DNA of 64,000 nt from Branchiostoma lanceolatum (taxonomy: Eukaryota > Chordata > Leptocardii > Amphioxiformes > Branchiostomatidae). The notes beneath the pieces are model-generated. The model searched no databases and was not told where the DNA came from. It worked only from the letters and a program-made list of their open reading frames with translations. Positions 1-40,600 of this stretch are shown piece after piece (position 1 is the stretch's first letter; each line of letters begins with the position of its first letter). The stretch is from the NCBI RefSeq assembly GCF_035083965.1, contig NC_089726.1, positions 7,445,501 to 7,509,500 on the forward strand, given 5' to 3'. Position numbers and translations under genes: made by a program.

Positions 1-221
1 ATTAAGTCAGATATAGAGCTGAACAAAAAATATTTGTAAGGAAGACCTGTATGTCTCAGCTTGCATACAAAAAAGAGAGAACATTTGGGATTTTAGAGGC
101 CTGTGCAAAAGTATTCAAATTATAAAGAAACATTTTTTTTCATTATGTTGCTGTAGCAATTAATCTGCAACATAATACAACCTAATGTAACAATGAGCTT
201 ATTGACTTTAATGTGTTACAG

Positions 222-317
222 GATGCAAAAGATGAAGCCACAGATCCAGAGCGGGAACCACAAGAAGATGGCGACGCTGCAGATATCACGCACATTGAGA
301 TGGAGAGTGAGATTTGA
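222..317 (+). CDS. Probable terminal coding exon of an unidentified upstream gene
   Basis: A good acceptor (gtgttacag) ends at 221. The following frame reads 31 codons of very acidic sequence (begins DAKDEATDPE, ends IEMESEI) and stops at 315-317. A plus-strand AATAAA at about 1136-1141 would serve as its poly(A) signal, giving a 3' UTR of about 0.8 kb. The rest of the gene is outside the window, so the family cannot be named. The frame is chosen because it is open from the splice site and looks like a charged C-terminal tail. Being only 31 codons, it could be chance. It would be convergent with TMEM187. Confidence 0.4.
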   Translation, partial: DAKDEATDPEREPQEDGDAADITHIEMESEI

Positions 318-1260
318 GATTCCACTAAGTCTATCATTTCAGTGCAATTTTAGTTCTGAGATGAACCCCAAGTGTCAAACTTTCTGAGTACATGTAGTTC
401 AAAATTTGCAATATCATGATATTTGTACATTTTTCTGAAACATATTTTTCAGTTTTCTGTGGAACAGGGAACAGGCATCACACTACAAAAAGGAGACTTC
501 AGGCCACACCAATTTAATTTGTTGGTTCTCGGAATCGCTTGGTCAGAAAGACAACTACAGGAGCTAAGGAAGCTTGCAACTAACTAAACAAAGTGGAGAG
601 AATGGAAGAACGACTGATTGCAGCTGCAGGATGTTCAGAACACAGCGGACTACTACTAAACCCCTGTCCTCACCCAACTTTTGCATTTTTTTTCAACCTG
701 TTGCTCCATATTTTTTCTGAAAAATCCAAGAACCAACCGATTAGATTGGTGTTGCTTTATGTCAGGCTTATCCATGTATGCTGTACTAGTAATCTGTATC
801 TCTTGTCTTTGTGGTGGGTTACTTGTTGGACAAGGATGAACACTACAAACTTACTCAGGTGTGGGTTAGTGTGCAAGTACAAATCATGATGAAATAGTGA
901 AGATTTTTCATGACACATTTTTCACTGATTTTAATAACTGATATTAAGCAAAGTTATCTGGAAGAAGATATATGACAAAGGCAATATTTCACAAGATGTA
1001 ATTATTTTCTTAAAGGAGAGATTATGAAGACAAGCAATTTGTAATATTTTCCTAGGGGTCGGGTAATCCATTTAATGTATACAGATAGTACAGTAGTCTG
1101 ACTCTACTCTTGTCTTCCAAGATGTAACAATTATCAATAAAAAAAAGAATACTGAACACAATGTCAATGCATGTTTTTAATATATTATGAAAGTCCATCA
1201 AAGTTAATTATCTATTGGTAAGTTCTAGACCACCTTAACCTAGATTCTGACAAGATTAGG
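318..1260. other. Non-coding stretch: presumed 3' UTR and convergent intergenic space
   Basis: AT-rich sequence with no supported coding frame. It holds the probable 3' UTR of the upstream plus-strand gene, with an AATAAA followed by an A-run near 1136-1149, and then a short gap before the 3' end of TMEM187 on the other strand. Confidence 0.45.
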
Positions 1261-1282
1261 CTTAATAATCCACTCCTTTATT

Positions 1283-2095
1283 TCATACTTTCTTATTCTT
1301 GGTATTTTCCTCCATGATTGGGTGAAAGAACTTACATACGAAGTGTATCTGCATTATGTCTGCCACCTTGGACCAGAAGTGTCCTGAGAAGCGATGAAAC
1401 ACAGAAAACTTGGCCAAGTGCAAGTCAAGGAGCTTCAACACAACAAACCCCGCACAAGATAGAATAGCAAACATCATTGCCCAGAGTAGCTTTGATTTTA
1501 ACTGTTTCGATTGGCTGGCTAGAAAAATCTGCATTCCGTACAGTACGGCAAACAGTATGTGAATACCTAGAGCAGCTTCAAAGCCAAGGTCATGAACAAG
1601 AGCAAGGGAATAGCTTGCAAAGGAAAACATCACAACAGTCAAAGCCCTTCTGGTGTTCCATCCATGCATGAGGTAGTCACTCATCACCACCACCCAAGCG
1701 AAGAACGGCAGGGTGAACCACTGGTCCATCACAGCGAACCTGTGCTGCTGGGTCACGATGCGTAGAAACTGTACCGGTCCGTACGCAACGGCCATCCAGC
1801 AGAACACAGAACCCACAAAGAGGTCGCTGTTAGTAATGTTGTCTTCGTTTCTGTCTTTTAAGAACTTGCGAAGCCAGATGAATCCGAGAAGGGTGTAACC
1901 CAGGTTGACCAGTGTGTTGGCAGGCATCTTGAGCTGGGAGGGTAACAAGGGGATGCCATGGTCTGGGCGCTCACCGTAGTGTTGGAAACCGAGCTCGGTG
2001 ACGACACTGTCGAAACAGCCCAGCCACGTGATGGCTGTTGCCATGGCAACAGGAATAAGGACCAGGACAACAGCTCTACTCACAGCGTGGTCCAT
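1283..2095 (-). CDS. TMEM187: TMEM187-like multi-pass membrane protein
   Basis: A single open exon encodes about 270 residues, close to the size I recall for vertebrate TMEM187 (about 261). Family-like stretches in order are a first hydrophobic helix followed by GCFDSVVTELGFQHY, then MPANTLVNLGYTLLG, YGPVQFLR, DQWFTLPFFAW, GFVVLKLLD and a C-terminal GHFWSKVADIMQIHF. Roughly six to seven hydrophobic helices are visible. The function of the family is not established; a multi-pass membrane protein is all that can be said. I start at the ATG 2093-2095; the frame is open a little further upstream (to 2116) but only with a GTG. An AATAAA on the coding strand overlaps the bases just after the stop (plus-strand tttatt at 1277-1282). 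The gene is divergent from HCFC1. Confidence 0.93.
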   Translation of the reverse strand: MDHAVSRAVVLVLIPVAMATAITWLGCFDSVVTELGFQHYGERPDHGIPLLPSQLKMPANTLVNLGYTLLGFIWLRKFLKDRNEDNITNSDLFVGSVFCWMAVAYGPVQFLRIVTQQHRFAVMDQWFTLPFFAWVVVMSDYLMHGWNTRRALTVVMFSFASYSLALVHDLGFEAALGIHILFAVLYGMQIFLASQSKQLKSKLLWAMMFAILSCAGFVVLKLLDLHLAKFSVFHRFSGHFWSKVADIMQIHFVCKFFHPIMEENTKNKKV

Positions 2096-2116
2096 TTCTG
2101 AGATGGATCCTGTCAC

Positions 2117-3085
2117 TCCTTCCTGTCACTCCTATCAAAGACAAAAAGATACAAAAGTCAGGATGTAGCAAGCGAATAATGCTAGGTTATTACAATCACT
2201 ACTCGGGCCCAAGTAGTCCATATATCCAAGGAGGTTACATAACCTCCTTGATATATCCATCTACAATACATGTTCATTAAGTCTTTCCATAGGCTACTAA
2301 AGGCAACAGTCTACCTTGGATTGTAGGTTAGATTTTAAGATGTTAAACAGCAGGAGGAAGGTATGCAACAATACAACACATTTTCTGAAGCCCTCCATAC
2401 AGCTACAACAACTTGAACAAGCATGCTCATGCTCATGCCTAGCCTTGTACAGTACACCTGCATAAAAGTTGTAACGTTACCTGCGTGAGTTATTTCAGAC
2501 AAATGACAGTACTGCACAACAATGCCCCTACTTTCAATGCGTACTGAAAAAGAATTTAGCAGTGTATTTTGGCCATCATAATTGTTATCTAGCAGTTTTT
2601 AGGGAGCGTTCTTACAGATGCCTCTAAACCCGGAAGTGTGAAGCGTTCCCAGTTCTCGCTCTCGCTGGGTACGAGACTGTCAAGATGCAAATGAACATCC
2701 GGGATATTTCATAATTATGTGTGTGGCTGATGGGCAAGCGTCCCTCAAATAAAATGTTATTCCAAATTATCGACATTCAGTCACAAACTACCCCCTGTTT
2801 GCAACGAATATCTGCTTTCCATCCAAAGACCGAACGGGATTAAAAATTCTTCGAGCAAAAGAAAAGGGAGAAAATTTTGTTTACAACATCCGGGAACTCT
2901 GTGGCGCCTACCCCCAGAGGTGTCTAAACTCACTGCGCCTCGCCGAAAAATTAGTAAATATTCATGTATGCGTGTCGCTGATTGGTCACTTTATTCTGAA
3001 CATCCTCATTTGCATAGATTTCTGGCGGCGAGACGCCGTGGCTGTAGAAACCCCCGCCCACCCCCAGCATTGTGGGTAGCTCAAG
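2117..3085. promoter_or_regulatory. Bidirectional promoter region between TMEM187 and HCFC1
   Basis: About 970 bases separate the two divergent start codons. Visible sites near the HCFC1 side are an inverted CCAAT box (gattgg, 2980-2985), a perfect octamer in reverse orientation (atttgcat, 3008-3015), and a YY1-type element aagatggcggc at 3083-3093 that overlaps the HCFC1 ATG. The sequence just upstream (cccagcattgtgggtagc, about 3063-3080) resembles part of ZNF143/THAP11-type sites on the opposite strand, which is only suggestive. No TATA box is evident at the expected place. Promoter function is inferred from the head-to-head arrangement. Confidence 0.6.
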
Positions 3086-30455
<27,370 letters not shown>

Positions 30456-32800
30456 AGACGCTTCCACCACATAACATGCACAATACAGCGGACCACCAGG
30501 ATATCTCCTCCATCCACAGAGCCTCATCTAAAGCAGTGCTTCATACCTCCTCATAACAACACGGGATTGCCACCTGCAATACAGAGGGATCACTCACAGT
30601 TCAACAACTTCTTCCTCCTTTGTAAATTGTTCACTTTAAAAGAAAAAAGTTGTGGAATTTTGAGCTTACCACTGCTGGGGTGTTTTGAATTTATAATGTT
30701 ATTTTATTGGATCACGTTCTGATTATGATGTTTCGACAAGAAGGGCACCCATGGAAGAACTTTGCTCACTTTGTTCGTGGGTTGCATATGTTGACAGAAA
30801 GCTGTGCATCTTTGAATGTGTTGGGGTAGGATTCTGTATTTTCGAAGTGAGAAGAATGTACCATATCTAGACAAAAAAATCTATTTTTTCTAAACCTGTT
30901 ACACTTAAAGAAAGGGACGGAAGAAAGAAGGCCTTTTATTGATCTGACTTTGGTCAGCTTTGAGATGCCTGTTGAGAATGTAGTTTGAAGAAATAAGAGA
31001 GAGTCCCAAAAGAATTATTTTGACCTATCATCTTAGAGGCAAGTGGTTTCAGTGTCTAACACAAGAACACCCTCTTTGAATGTTGAACACATTTATAGAT
31101 GCACAGTGAAGTAGACAATTGTTGTGTAACAGAAGATAATGATATCAGGGGTATTGGTTTTCTATCAGGAATTGGTCCAGGGGGAAAATTATGGTATTTC
31201 CATTTTTTTATGTATTCTGGTTCCAAACACGGCGCTACATATCCAGAAATGTTCTTCATGGTTTTGTAGGTGTAGAAAGTTTACCACGTTTGGGGAATAG
31301 ATAGAGTAAAAGGTGATGCGAAGTTCTGATTTTTCAGACTAGTTTAAAACAGAAGGGAATGAACTGTGAAAATATGTATACCAGCTTCAGTTTGCTTATC
31401 ATCTGTTTCTTTTTGGGGCTTCATTTTAAAAGCATGGGCTTATCAATTATTGTACCATATGCATATCAAATTTGAGCTCGAAGGTAAACATTTTATTTCA
31501 GATCACTTTTTGGAGGCTTGGAAGACCTTTACTTCGGACTTTTTGAACCTGGAACTCAAGATTCACTCGCCCATAATTGTATAGGTTCTCATTTTCCGCG
31601 TTTATTTAAATATTTTCAATGGAAGTTTACTTTTGCAAAGGGTTCCCGCTTTGGGGTATTTTGCTTTTTCTTTCTTTCTATTTTTGCAGGATGAAACTTT
31701 CCTGACATTTCCCTTCTTCGAATGGGTAGAATTAGTGTATATTTAAAATACTGTATTTTTAATAGTGTGGTAGAACCATAACATTGTGTCTTTTGATGTT
31801 TTTGTACATTTGTCCGTAGTTGTGAGAGAGTCATGTGGTTTTTACCTACCCAGTTGGGATTGCTAGCGTCACTACGAAGAGATTCATAAGTTTTTCATCA
31901 GCAAGACAAGGAAGCTGGAAGCATTTAGTGGTTGAAACTGTTGATGTTCGGGCCTTCTTATGAACAAGCTGTACACATGACGTAAATTGGTGTGTAAGGA
32001 AAGTGCAAAGAATGGTAATTTTATACATCTTTGGGTGAAGGAAAACCCTGGAGAAGTGCTTGTGTGTTTCTTTTCGGACAACAAGTTACTCGGATAGACT
32101 GTGGTTAGACCATGCCTGCTGTATATTCTGCATTCTTCGTACCCACCCTCTCCTTGTACAAGTTCCTTCCCCTTTCAACTTCACTTCCCAAGTTCCACCT
32201 ATCTGTTCCAATATTGTTCACTGTGTTGTTACGAAATATCCGTGCTGTTAACCATCAATGGTCAACTAGACAATTTTTAGAAGGAAAGAAAGAAGAAAAG
32301 ACAAAAATGTACCTGTGTCCTCCTTCCTCTGACAGTTCCCTTCCCGATGTAGACTGGTAGTTTTGTGGTGTGCTTGTGTTGATCGTACCCTTGTCACAAC
32401 TTTACAACTCTAGGTAGGGGAAAGGTTGCTATGTTGATATGAGACAGAGCCCATTTCTGAAGGGTCTGTTCAAAGTCTTAAGAGTGATATGCGGTCACAT
32501 GTCGTTGGACAGACAAAATGTTTTGTAAATGACGGGTTTTTCAAGGAATGAGCTCGCCCACCCTTCTAAGATGATAGCACAGTCCAGATAAGTAGCAACT
32601 GAATGTAATAGCGATCTTTGGACTGGGCTATTATTCGACAGGGTAGGGGTGTTTTCGTTTGGATAGCATTTTACTCCATGAAAACATGATGTTCTCGTCA
32701 CTCTTTTAGATTTAAATACCCCAAGTGAATATATATATATAGCTATGTACTTCCCATCATTTTGTGTAACTTTGAATAAACAATACTTTTAAAAATAACT
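30456..32800 (+). other. HCFC1 3' UTR with poly(A) signal
   Basis: No supported coding frame. A consensus AATAAA at 32775-32780 closes a 3' UTR of about 2.3 kb. The sequence is AT-rich and unique looking, unlike the repeat-laden DNA that follows at once. Confidence 0.65.
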
Positions 32801-32904
32801 GGTTGAGTCTTCCTGCAGATGTTTGCAGTTGATAGTGTTACTGGCAGGACTGCCAAACCTGCTATAACAGGGACGTGTGGATCTAGATTTAGAGACATAC
32901 AAGA

Positions 32905-33140
32905 GACTTTTACTGGGACCATTGCAATGGCCTAGGGGATATATTGTCCTTGCATTTGAAAGGTCGGAGGTTCAAACCCCAGCTGGGTCACACCAAAGAC
33001 TTGAAATGGTATATACTGCTTTCTCTGCTCAGCATTCAATTGTATGGGAGCTACACACACACACCACTACCAGCTGTAGTGGCCTAAGAGCTATCTATAG
33101 AAACAGAGATGGACACCACCCCGATACATTGTAACATAAT
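32905..33140 (+). mobile_element. tRNA-derived SINE, family S3
   Basis: Head with a B box (ggaggttcaaaccccagct, about 32968) and a body containing ccaaagacttgaaatggta, tactgctttctctgctcagc, gggagctacacacaca and tagaaacagagatgg. It lies between the HCFC1 poly(A) signal and the start of the CABIT gene and ends near attaaataag. Confidence 0.6.
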
Positions 33141-33894
33141 TAAATAAGGATTTTTAGTTGATGTAACTGCAAGAGCACACTCAGTGCAAACTCACTACAA
33201 TGTGCGTTCTGAAAGATTGACATGTACAGATCTAAGATACATGTAGAAATATTTAGAGAGATGCTACTAATTGGAAGAAAACACTCAGTGCAAACTTAAA
33301 CCAATAGATTTCAACGACCCAAACCAAACGGACACTGATCCTCAAGCAGATGCATGGCGTTGTCATGACCCGTGTGTATATAGCATTTTGTACCCATTCA
33401 AGTCATACACGTTCTTCATTGATTACATCGCAAGGCACACCAATCTAGCCTCCGCGCAGACATGGGTGGCTGGCCAGAAAGTTTTCTGTGGCTTGTTTGC
33501 GCTGTTTTCTGATCCCTCGTGTGTTTTTATAAAGCCAAGCCTATTCGGTTTACAACGCAGTAGAGTACTCCTAGAATGGCCTATCGATTAAAGTTGGTCA
33601 AATAAGAACACGCAAGCGATAAGAAAACAGCGCAAATAAGAAAAAAAGCTTAAGAAAATCGCCAGACGGCCTGCGCAGGTGGTTACAACAATCATGAAAC
33701 AAACCGAATCCGTACATCTGCTTGGAGATAATATTAAGGCAGCCAAGGTAAGCACAGTCCAGGTAGCCGCCCCTGTGCATGCCGGGACTGTTAAGTGACA
33801 CAACGACACGGAAGTTCAACAGGGCATTAAACATAGTAAGCACACGGTGGCAATTGTAACCGCTTCGCTCCGTAGCATGTAGACCAAAAATACC

Positions 33895-36800
33895 ATGGCC
33901 CTCTCTCTCAACGCGCTTCCAAGGGATTCCCTCCCCACGGTGGTGAAGCTGGAGGAAGACTTTCTTCCCGTGGGGTCGGGGGAGTACCAGACCGTGGGGT
34001 CGGGGGTTGAGCTGAGGAAGGGTGAACTTCTGACCGTCCATTTCGTCCGTGAAGTTACGAAGATCCACACGCAAGACCAGGACACGGGCGCCGAGTTCTA
34101 CATCCCTTTACACTGCCAACAACTGTTCGAGAGACTCCCCAGAGGTAGATAAAACTTATATTTTCGGTGCCGTTTCAAGTTGGTTGGTGTTTGTGGGTGT
34201 GTTTGTTTCTTTGTTTGTTTGTGGACAGCATAACTCGAGAAGCTGTGGACGAATCTTTATGATATTTGGTATGTGGGTTGGTGTCGGCCGAAACGAAGGC
34301 CAAGTTCGATATCATCGGGGCATCCTAGTTTCGACTAGTCTGTTTCCTCTTGGCATGGATGCAAAAGAAATGACTTACTGGGAATGACTAGGGTAAATAT
34401 TGGCGTGTTTTCCAAAGGTCAACGATACTGGCACGTCTGTCTGGGGTCCTTGTCCTTCGTTTCTCTAGCAACTCCACGATATGCAAACTTTTAAACAACG
34501 TTTTGTACACCTAAGCTTCTTTTGTGCAATTTCTTTTCTCTTTCCTTCCTACAGTTAGTTCGCAAAGCACACCGAAGTTAACTAGTTGCTGTTGTACCTT
34601 GCGTGACAGACATCGATTTTGAACGTGAGGTTTTGTCATATTGTTATTGACCCGTGTTGTTGTTTTCAACGGTGTCAACACGTTCAAAGTTCGTGAACTC
34701 TAGAACAGAAAATCGTGTCCTAATGCAGCAGAGAGGAATCTAAGACATATGCAGTTCAAATTTACAGTTTCCGTGTGGCTTGGCGATATCATTTGATAAC
34801 GATACGCATACAAACAACGTTAACGCTAACAGAACTTTGGACCCTTGACACGGTTGGTCCTTGTGTAACATTATACGACGTAGACCGTGCAACTTCATAA
34901 AGCCGAGAGTATATGGGCTAGCCTAACGCACTCTTTTGGATCCACTGACGTCGTTTGGGTGGTGCAGTACTATGCGATCGACGACCATACCATTTCCAAG
35001 ACGCCAAACATTAAGCTAAAAGACGCCCGACTGAAGCCAATAAAAACCATCTGCTTGGAAATGGATCCCTGTTTTCCAGATAAACACTGTCTCCCTATCC
35101 CACCTTGCAATGTTAGAACCAGCCCTTGCCTTTTGTTCTACGCGCGGGTTTCTATACCCTCTCAAACAATACTGTACAATGAAAACGCGTAACATTATAA
35201 GTCAAGTGTCGAAATGGATGTAGTAAGGGAACCTTTGCGTGGTAGCGGCTGTGAAATGGTTCTTACTTTCACTTTCCACTCTAGGTACGCAATGCGAGAA
35301 TGGCATGGGGTTCGACGTGTTTCGTCTACGTAGTGTCGGTCTCAACCTTCGTGGATGATATATCCTCCATACACGTATTTGTTTCCAAGGGCCGAGTGGG
35401 GTCCCTAAAAGTCAGTAAATTGTAAAAGAGTGTATTCATACAAGCTAGAAGTTAGTTAGTTGAACACATGTCACCCTTCCCTTAAGTATATGGCTGTTGT
35501 TCTAACAGGTATTAGTAGTAAGACTAGCAATGCAATCGCCATTGACGTACCAGACAGATTCAGGTGTTTGTTTGCATTTGAATATCTTAATGGACCGGTT
35601 CGACGTCTCCGGTGTTTTGTTTACGTAGTATCGATTTTACGATTGGCACGAACCTTTGTGGATGATATCCGCCATACATATGTTCGTTTGCAAGGGCGAA
35701 ACGGGCCCCTAAAAGTCAGTGAATTGTAAGAGAGAGTATGCAAACCATTTTGTTCAACAACGTAACTTAGCAATATATACTGGGTTTCACCTACAGAACC
35801 AAACGGATCTTAACTGTCGCGACATTTCGGTAACCTCCGTTCAGATACCTTCCTATGGGCCGCTAGTAGAGCTCATTTAGCCCTGAAGAGTATTAATCAT
35901 GTAGCCATAAGTACCGAAACATGGTTGTGTATTTACGAATCCAGTGTTAAGTGCTTTACCAGACTGATAAAACTATTTATGAAGATGAGCATGTATAGCT
36001 GTCATTCTTACTATTAGATTATTCGTCATTGAAAACCTACATAGCAAGGATCTAAGTGTTCACAAGTGATATGCCTTTTGCAGCTATCTAGACTTCCATT
36101 TTGATTTTATGGTAACCCAGAGACAACATATCGCCACTAGGGCGGTTTTCAACGTGCCCTACAGGCATACAATGTACATAAACAAAGCATAGTATGAGGA
36201 GGTAACAAAATGTAAACCTAAGGTGCAAATTAACTTTAAACACAATAATGATCAAACATTTTACCTTGCTTGATAATGATATCGTAAGTAGTATAGTATT
36301 ACGTAATTCAAGAAAATTCGACAAACTAGTGACAACCATAAAACAAGCAAAATAAATATAACAAATGAAGTGCATACTGATGATACATTTGCATATCAAT
36401 GATTATAAAACAGATACATCTTTTTCGTGTTCTTGTTGTCCGTCCACAGACCCCCGACACGATGATAAGTTGTTTATGGGGGCGGGCCCCCTGTTCGAGT
36501 GCGACCCCCTCCCGGAGATAGTACGGTCCATCGACAACTTCCTGTCCAGTGACGAGTACGGCACGCTAGAGGAGAACGACATCGTGTACATCCACGGCAT
36601 CGACCCCAAGCTGGACCACTGGGGGAAACGGGTAAGGATATGGCACTGTGAAATTCAATTTCAAGTAACTGCCCCAGATCCACTCTATTTTAAGTGTAGG
36701 CAGATTTGAATATTTTAGAGGTCGACTTCGAGGGCCTTGGGTTTGAAAATGGTATATAAAGTTCGACAGGCTAAGGGAGAATGAAATTAAGTTTAACTTA

Positions 36801-37595
36801 AGAAAATACGAAATGAAGTAAGCAGAGAACACATTCAGCTCACCCCTGTGACTGAAAATTAGTCTTAGATCGTTAGATCTGCCGGCCATATCATAGCTTC
36901 TCTGAAAATCGTAGGGTAAAAAATCCCACAGTACTGTAGTATATGTAACTGCAACTTGACACAGGCTTCTAACATCTACTAACATAATTCCGCTGGGTTA
37001 CATAAATCCGCCACCCTGAAAAGATACGTCGAAACAGATCTCCACCCAACTACCCCAGTGTGATGCACTCCTGTATATCTAAACTGTGCATACCTGGGGG
37101 TGTTACATTAGAGAGATCTCAAACCCACTGTTTTTCAAAGTGGCGGATTTATGTAACCCAACGGATTCATGTTAATGTAGGTAACATCAAACATGGTTCT
37201 CGCTTCCCCTGCACACAGGTGATCCTCGGTGTGAACCAGGACGACCGGGAGGTGCACATCCACGAGCACGAGTGTTCCTGTTACATGGTCACCATCCCCT
37301 ACTGGAGACCCGAACACATGACGGAGATCACCAAGCTCGACATGCCACAGGTAGAGTCCTCACCAGGCCTTCCTACGGGTTACGGGCAGTAGAATTCGGC
37401 AAAAAAAGGAATAATTGGCCAGTAGGGTCAGTTCACGGCAAAGTTAACAATTCCCCTAACTGCGCCTGCAAATAAAACCCTATTGTGGCTAGACCTCCCT
37501 GGCAGATATTCTCCCTATAGCCGGTGTAGACTAGTCTGGTACATGCAGACAATAAGTTAGAGTAATATGTGGAAGGAGAGAGGCAGGCAAACACT

Positions 37596-37658
<63 letters not shown>

Positions 37659-40600
37659 GCAGGCAGACAGGCAGACAGACACATAGAAGCTGAAAAAGGG
37701 GAGAGAGGAAGGACCTTTTAGTCTGTCGAATAAACTTTTGTCTGTCAATGGCAGTGGTAGAAATGTTACCATGAGTTCTCTGAAACCATGTTATACCAAA
37801 TGTCACCACTTTCTTTCTCCTTAGTCCATAAATAGAGTCAATTGTTTGCACGGTAAGTTGCTCAAGCGGTGTCGTAAGCTATCCCGAGGAAGGCTATAGA
37901 GGAAGGCTATAGATCATGGCAAACACACAATCTAGCTTATAATGTGCTTTGGAATGATGTTCAGTTGATTTTATGGCGAATCTATCGTGCTTCAGAGAGT
38001 TCGCATCCCGGCGAAGCACTACACAGAGGTAGGGAAGGAGAAGGTGCTGAAACTGCTGGAGCTCCAGGAACAGGAACACTACGTGGTCACTAAGGAAGGC
38101 GTCAGGGACGTCCTGTCCATACCTGCACATCTGGACATCAGGTGAGTTGTTCTTTCCATGATCGTTCGCTCTTATTCCTAATTTCATATTTGTATACGTG
38201 CACTTTGTACTAGATAAGGTCAGTCCCTACCTGATCCTACCTTTCCTGGCGCATCCATAATGCAGTGATTGATTCGACCAATCGCCTACGACAGTGCTAA
38301 GTCTTATTGTTCCCGAAAGGTGAAAATAATCACATGACGATTATGAACTTCGGGGAAATGTCGGGAGGAAAGGGTGTGTTTTCGTCTAGTCCGGTTTTGC
38401 AAAAACGGCCGGTACCGTTGGGAAGGTTGGCTGTCGCAAAGTTCCGTCATTATTGAAAATGTCACGCTCTTTCCCATAAAGTTTGCACGGTGATAAGGTA
38501 AGAATGGTTTTGTGTCCCGTCCCCATAGTCAGTGGCATGCCCATGACCTACACGAGCGTGTTGCGGGGCCTGACGGTTCTCTTGCCTAAAATTTGCGCTC
38601 AGTGTGCTCTGTCTAGTTATGACATAATGCGAGAGATTTTGTTCCCGGTCCCCAGAGTCAGCATCATGCCCATGTCGCACCCGAGCGTGTTGCGGGGCCT
38701 GACGTCCCTCCAGCCGGGCCTGAACCTGACCGTGAACGTGCGTGACGTCGGACTGCCGCCGCTGCCGCCCGAGTACGACGACGTCCCCCTCCCGCTGCCT
38801 GACACCATGGAGTCATGGAGGGAGAGCTGGGAAGGTTCGTTGACAGCTGTCCAGCCCCCTTAGCCTAAGTACCATGCTAGTTAGTTTCCTTCTTTCCACT
38901 CACTCTTGTACGGTTGTCTAGCCTCCACCACGGCACCAGGCCTTCTTACGGGGGTAAGGATAGCAGAATTCGGCAAAAAGGGGACTGATTGGCCAGGAGA
39001 GTCAGTCTGCGGGAAGATTAACATTTCCCTAGACTAGCCATGGTACGGGTACCCAGAATAGCCCCCACTGAAGTCAGTAGGTTTTCGATGTCACCTGCTA
39101 GTCCATCTATCTTTTTGCTTGCCTGCGTGTGGACAATACCTTGTGGAAGATACAAGGCAAGAAAAGTGTAGTTAGGCATTGGCTCAAGGAAAAAGTGATT
39201 AGATTTTCGTCCCAGGGCCTACTATACAATGACCTTCTTTCAAACTGCAATTGTTTATGTATTACGTCTAGATAGGATATCGTCGTGGTTGCATCATGTA
39301 GGTAGGTAGGTAGGTAGGCAGTACTGTGCTTGTCTTGTCATCATTTCTCGTTCCACACTCTCTCCACAGGAAAGCAGGAGTGCGAGGACCTGTCCAAGAA
39401 AGCTAACGACAAGCTGAAGGAGGACATGGCTCTGATGCAGAACCACATCGCGCAGCTCAAGCGGGACCTGGAGAACTCCGTCCCGATCCGCCCGCCCGAG
39501 CCACTGCCGCGGAACCAACAGTCACTGCCGCCGCCCAGGCCGCCAAAACCTAAGAATCTAAAAGGTGTGTACTTTGCGCCAAACTTATCGCTCGTTCTCA
39601 TTTAAATGTACACATTTTGTAATCTCCGTTACCGTTAGAAGTAAGACGTTCCTGGCATTAAGATATGCCACATATAAGGTACCAAAATGCCGTTTTTAAA
39701 AGCTAGAAAAGTTTTAAGTCGTCATAAAAACTACAGTTTGACATCTTATATGTGGCATATCCTAATGCCAGGAACGTCTTATTTCAATCGGTAACGGAGA
39801 TTACAAAATGTGTACATTTAAATGAGAACGAGCGTTATCGAAAAGCGTAGGGGTCCTGCCCAACATGAGTGGATCAAATCCATTCCGGCTAAATGGGGTA
39901 GAGAATTTCCGAAGCCGCCTTCGTAACCCCTGCTGCCCCTACCAGGTCAGTTAGCCGAGCTTGTCTAAATCTCGATGTTTCTGGCTTAGTTTGGGAGAAG
40001 AGATGCTTCACTGAGTGTTAGTTCAGTGCCTAAAAGTGGTACCTGTTGCCTTACACAGAGCAAACTCGTTAAGAATTCTTATCCAGTTGCTTGAGTAACT
40101 TTTGCACTGAGTATCTTATTACTTGAATGTGTAACCTTCATTGACGTATTAAGAGGTGAGTGTCACGGAATTCGGTCCATGGCAGAAGACAAGTGGCACC
40201 GGTCTCTTTGTGCAGTAGCTTCACCTCGGTTTTTCAGTCGGTTTTTTATTTATCTATTTATTTATTTATTTATTTGAGTGTTTACGTTCCCGTGATTTTA
40301 GGCAGCATAACGCAAAAATCCATGAATCGATTGTGATGATATTTTGTCTGCGGATAGGTCGTGAAAAGGCAAAGGCCAATTACCATTTGGTCCAAATAGT
40401 GGTTTCCCTATAACCCTATTGCACATTTAAAATGAAAAATATGGACCCGTCCCTGGATGTGCTGTGAAATATTACATCTTATCTAGAATAGTATATACTT
40501 ACATTGATATCATGAAATCTTAATTTCTAGTCATAGTTGATAAACATTTGCTGACACAAAGCTATCAATGTTGTCAGGATTCCAAAGATACAAATCTTAA

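Noticed and set aside
34887..35192. 101-codon plus frame in CABIT intron 1
   Set aside because: No domain, no in-phase splice sites to the CABIT exons, ordinary AT-rich composition.
37531..37851. Minus-strand frame with repeated CLSV
   Set aside because: Created by the (CAGA)n microsatellite.
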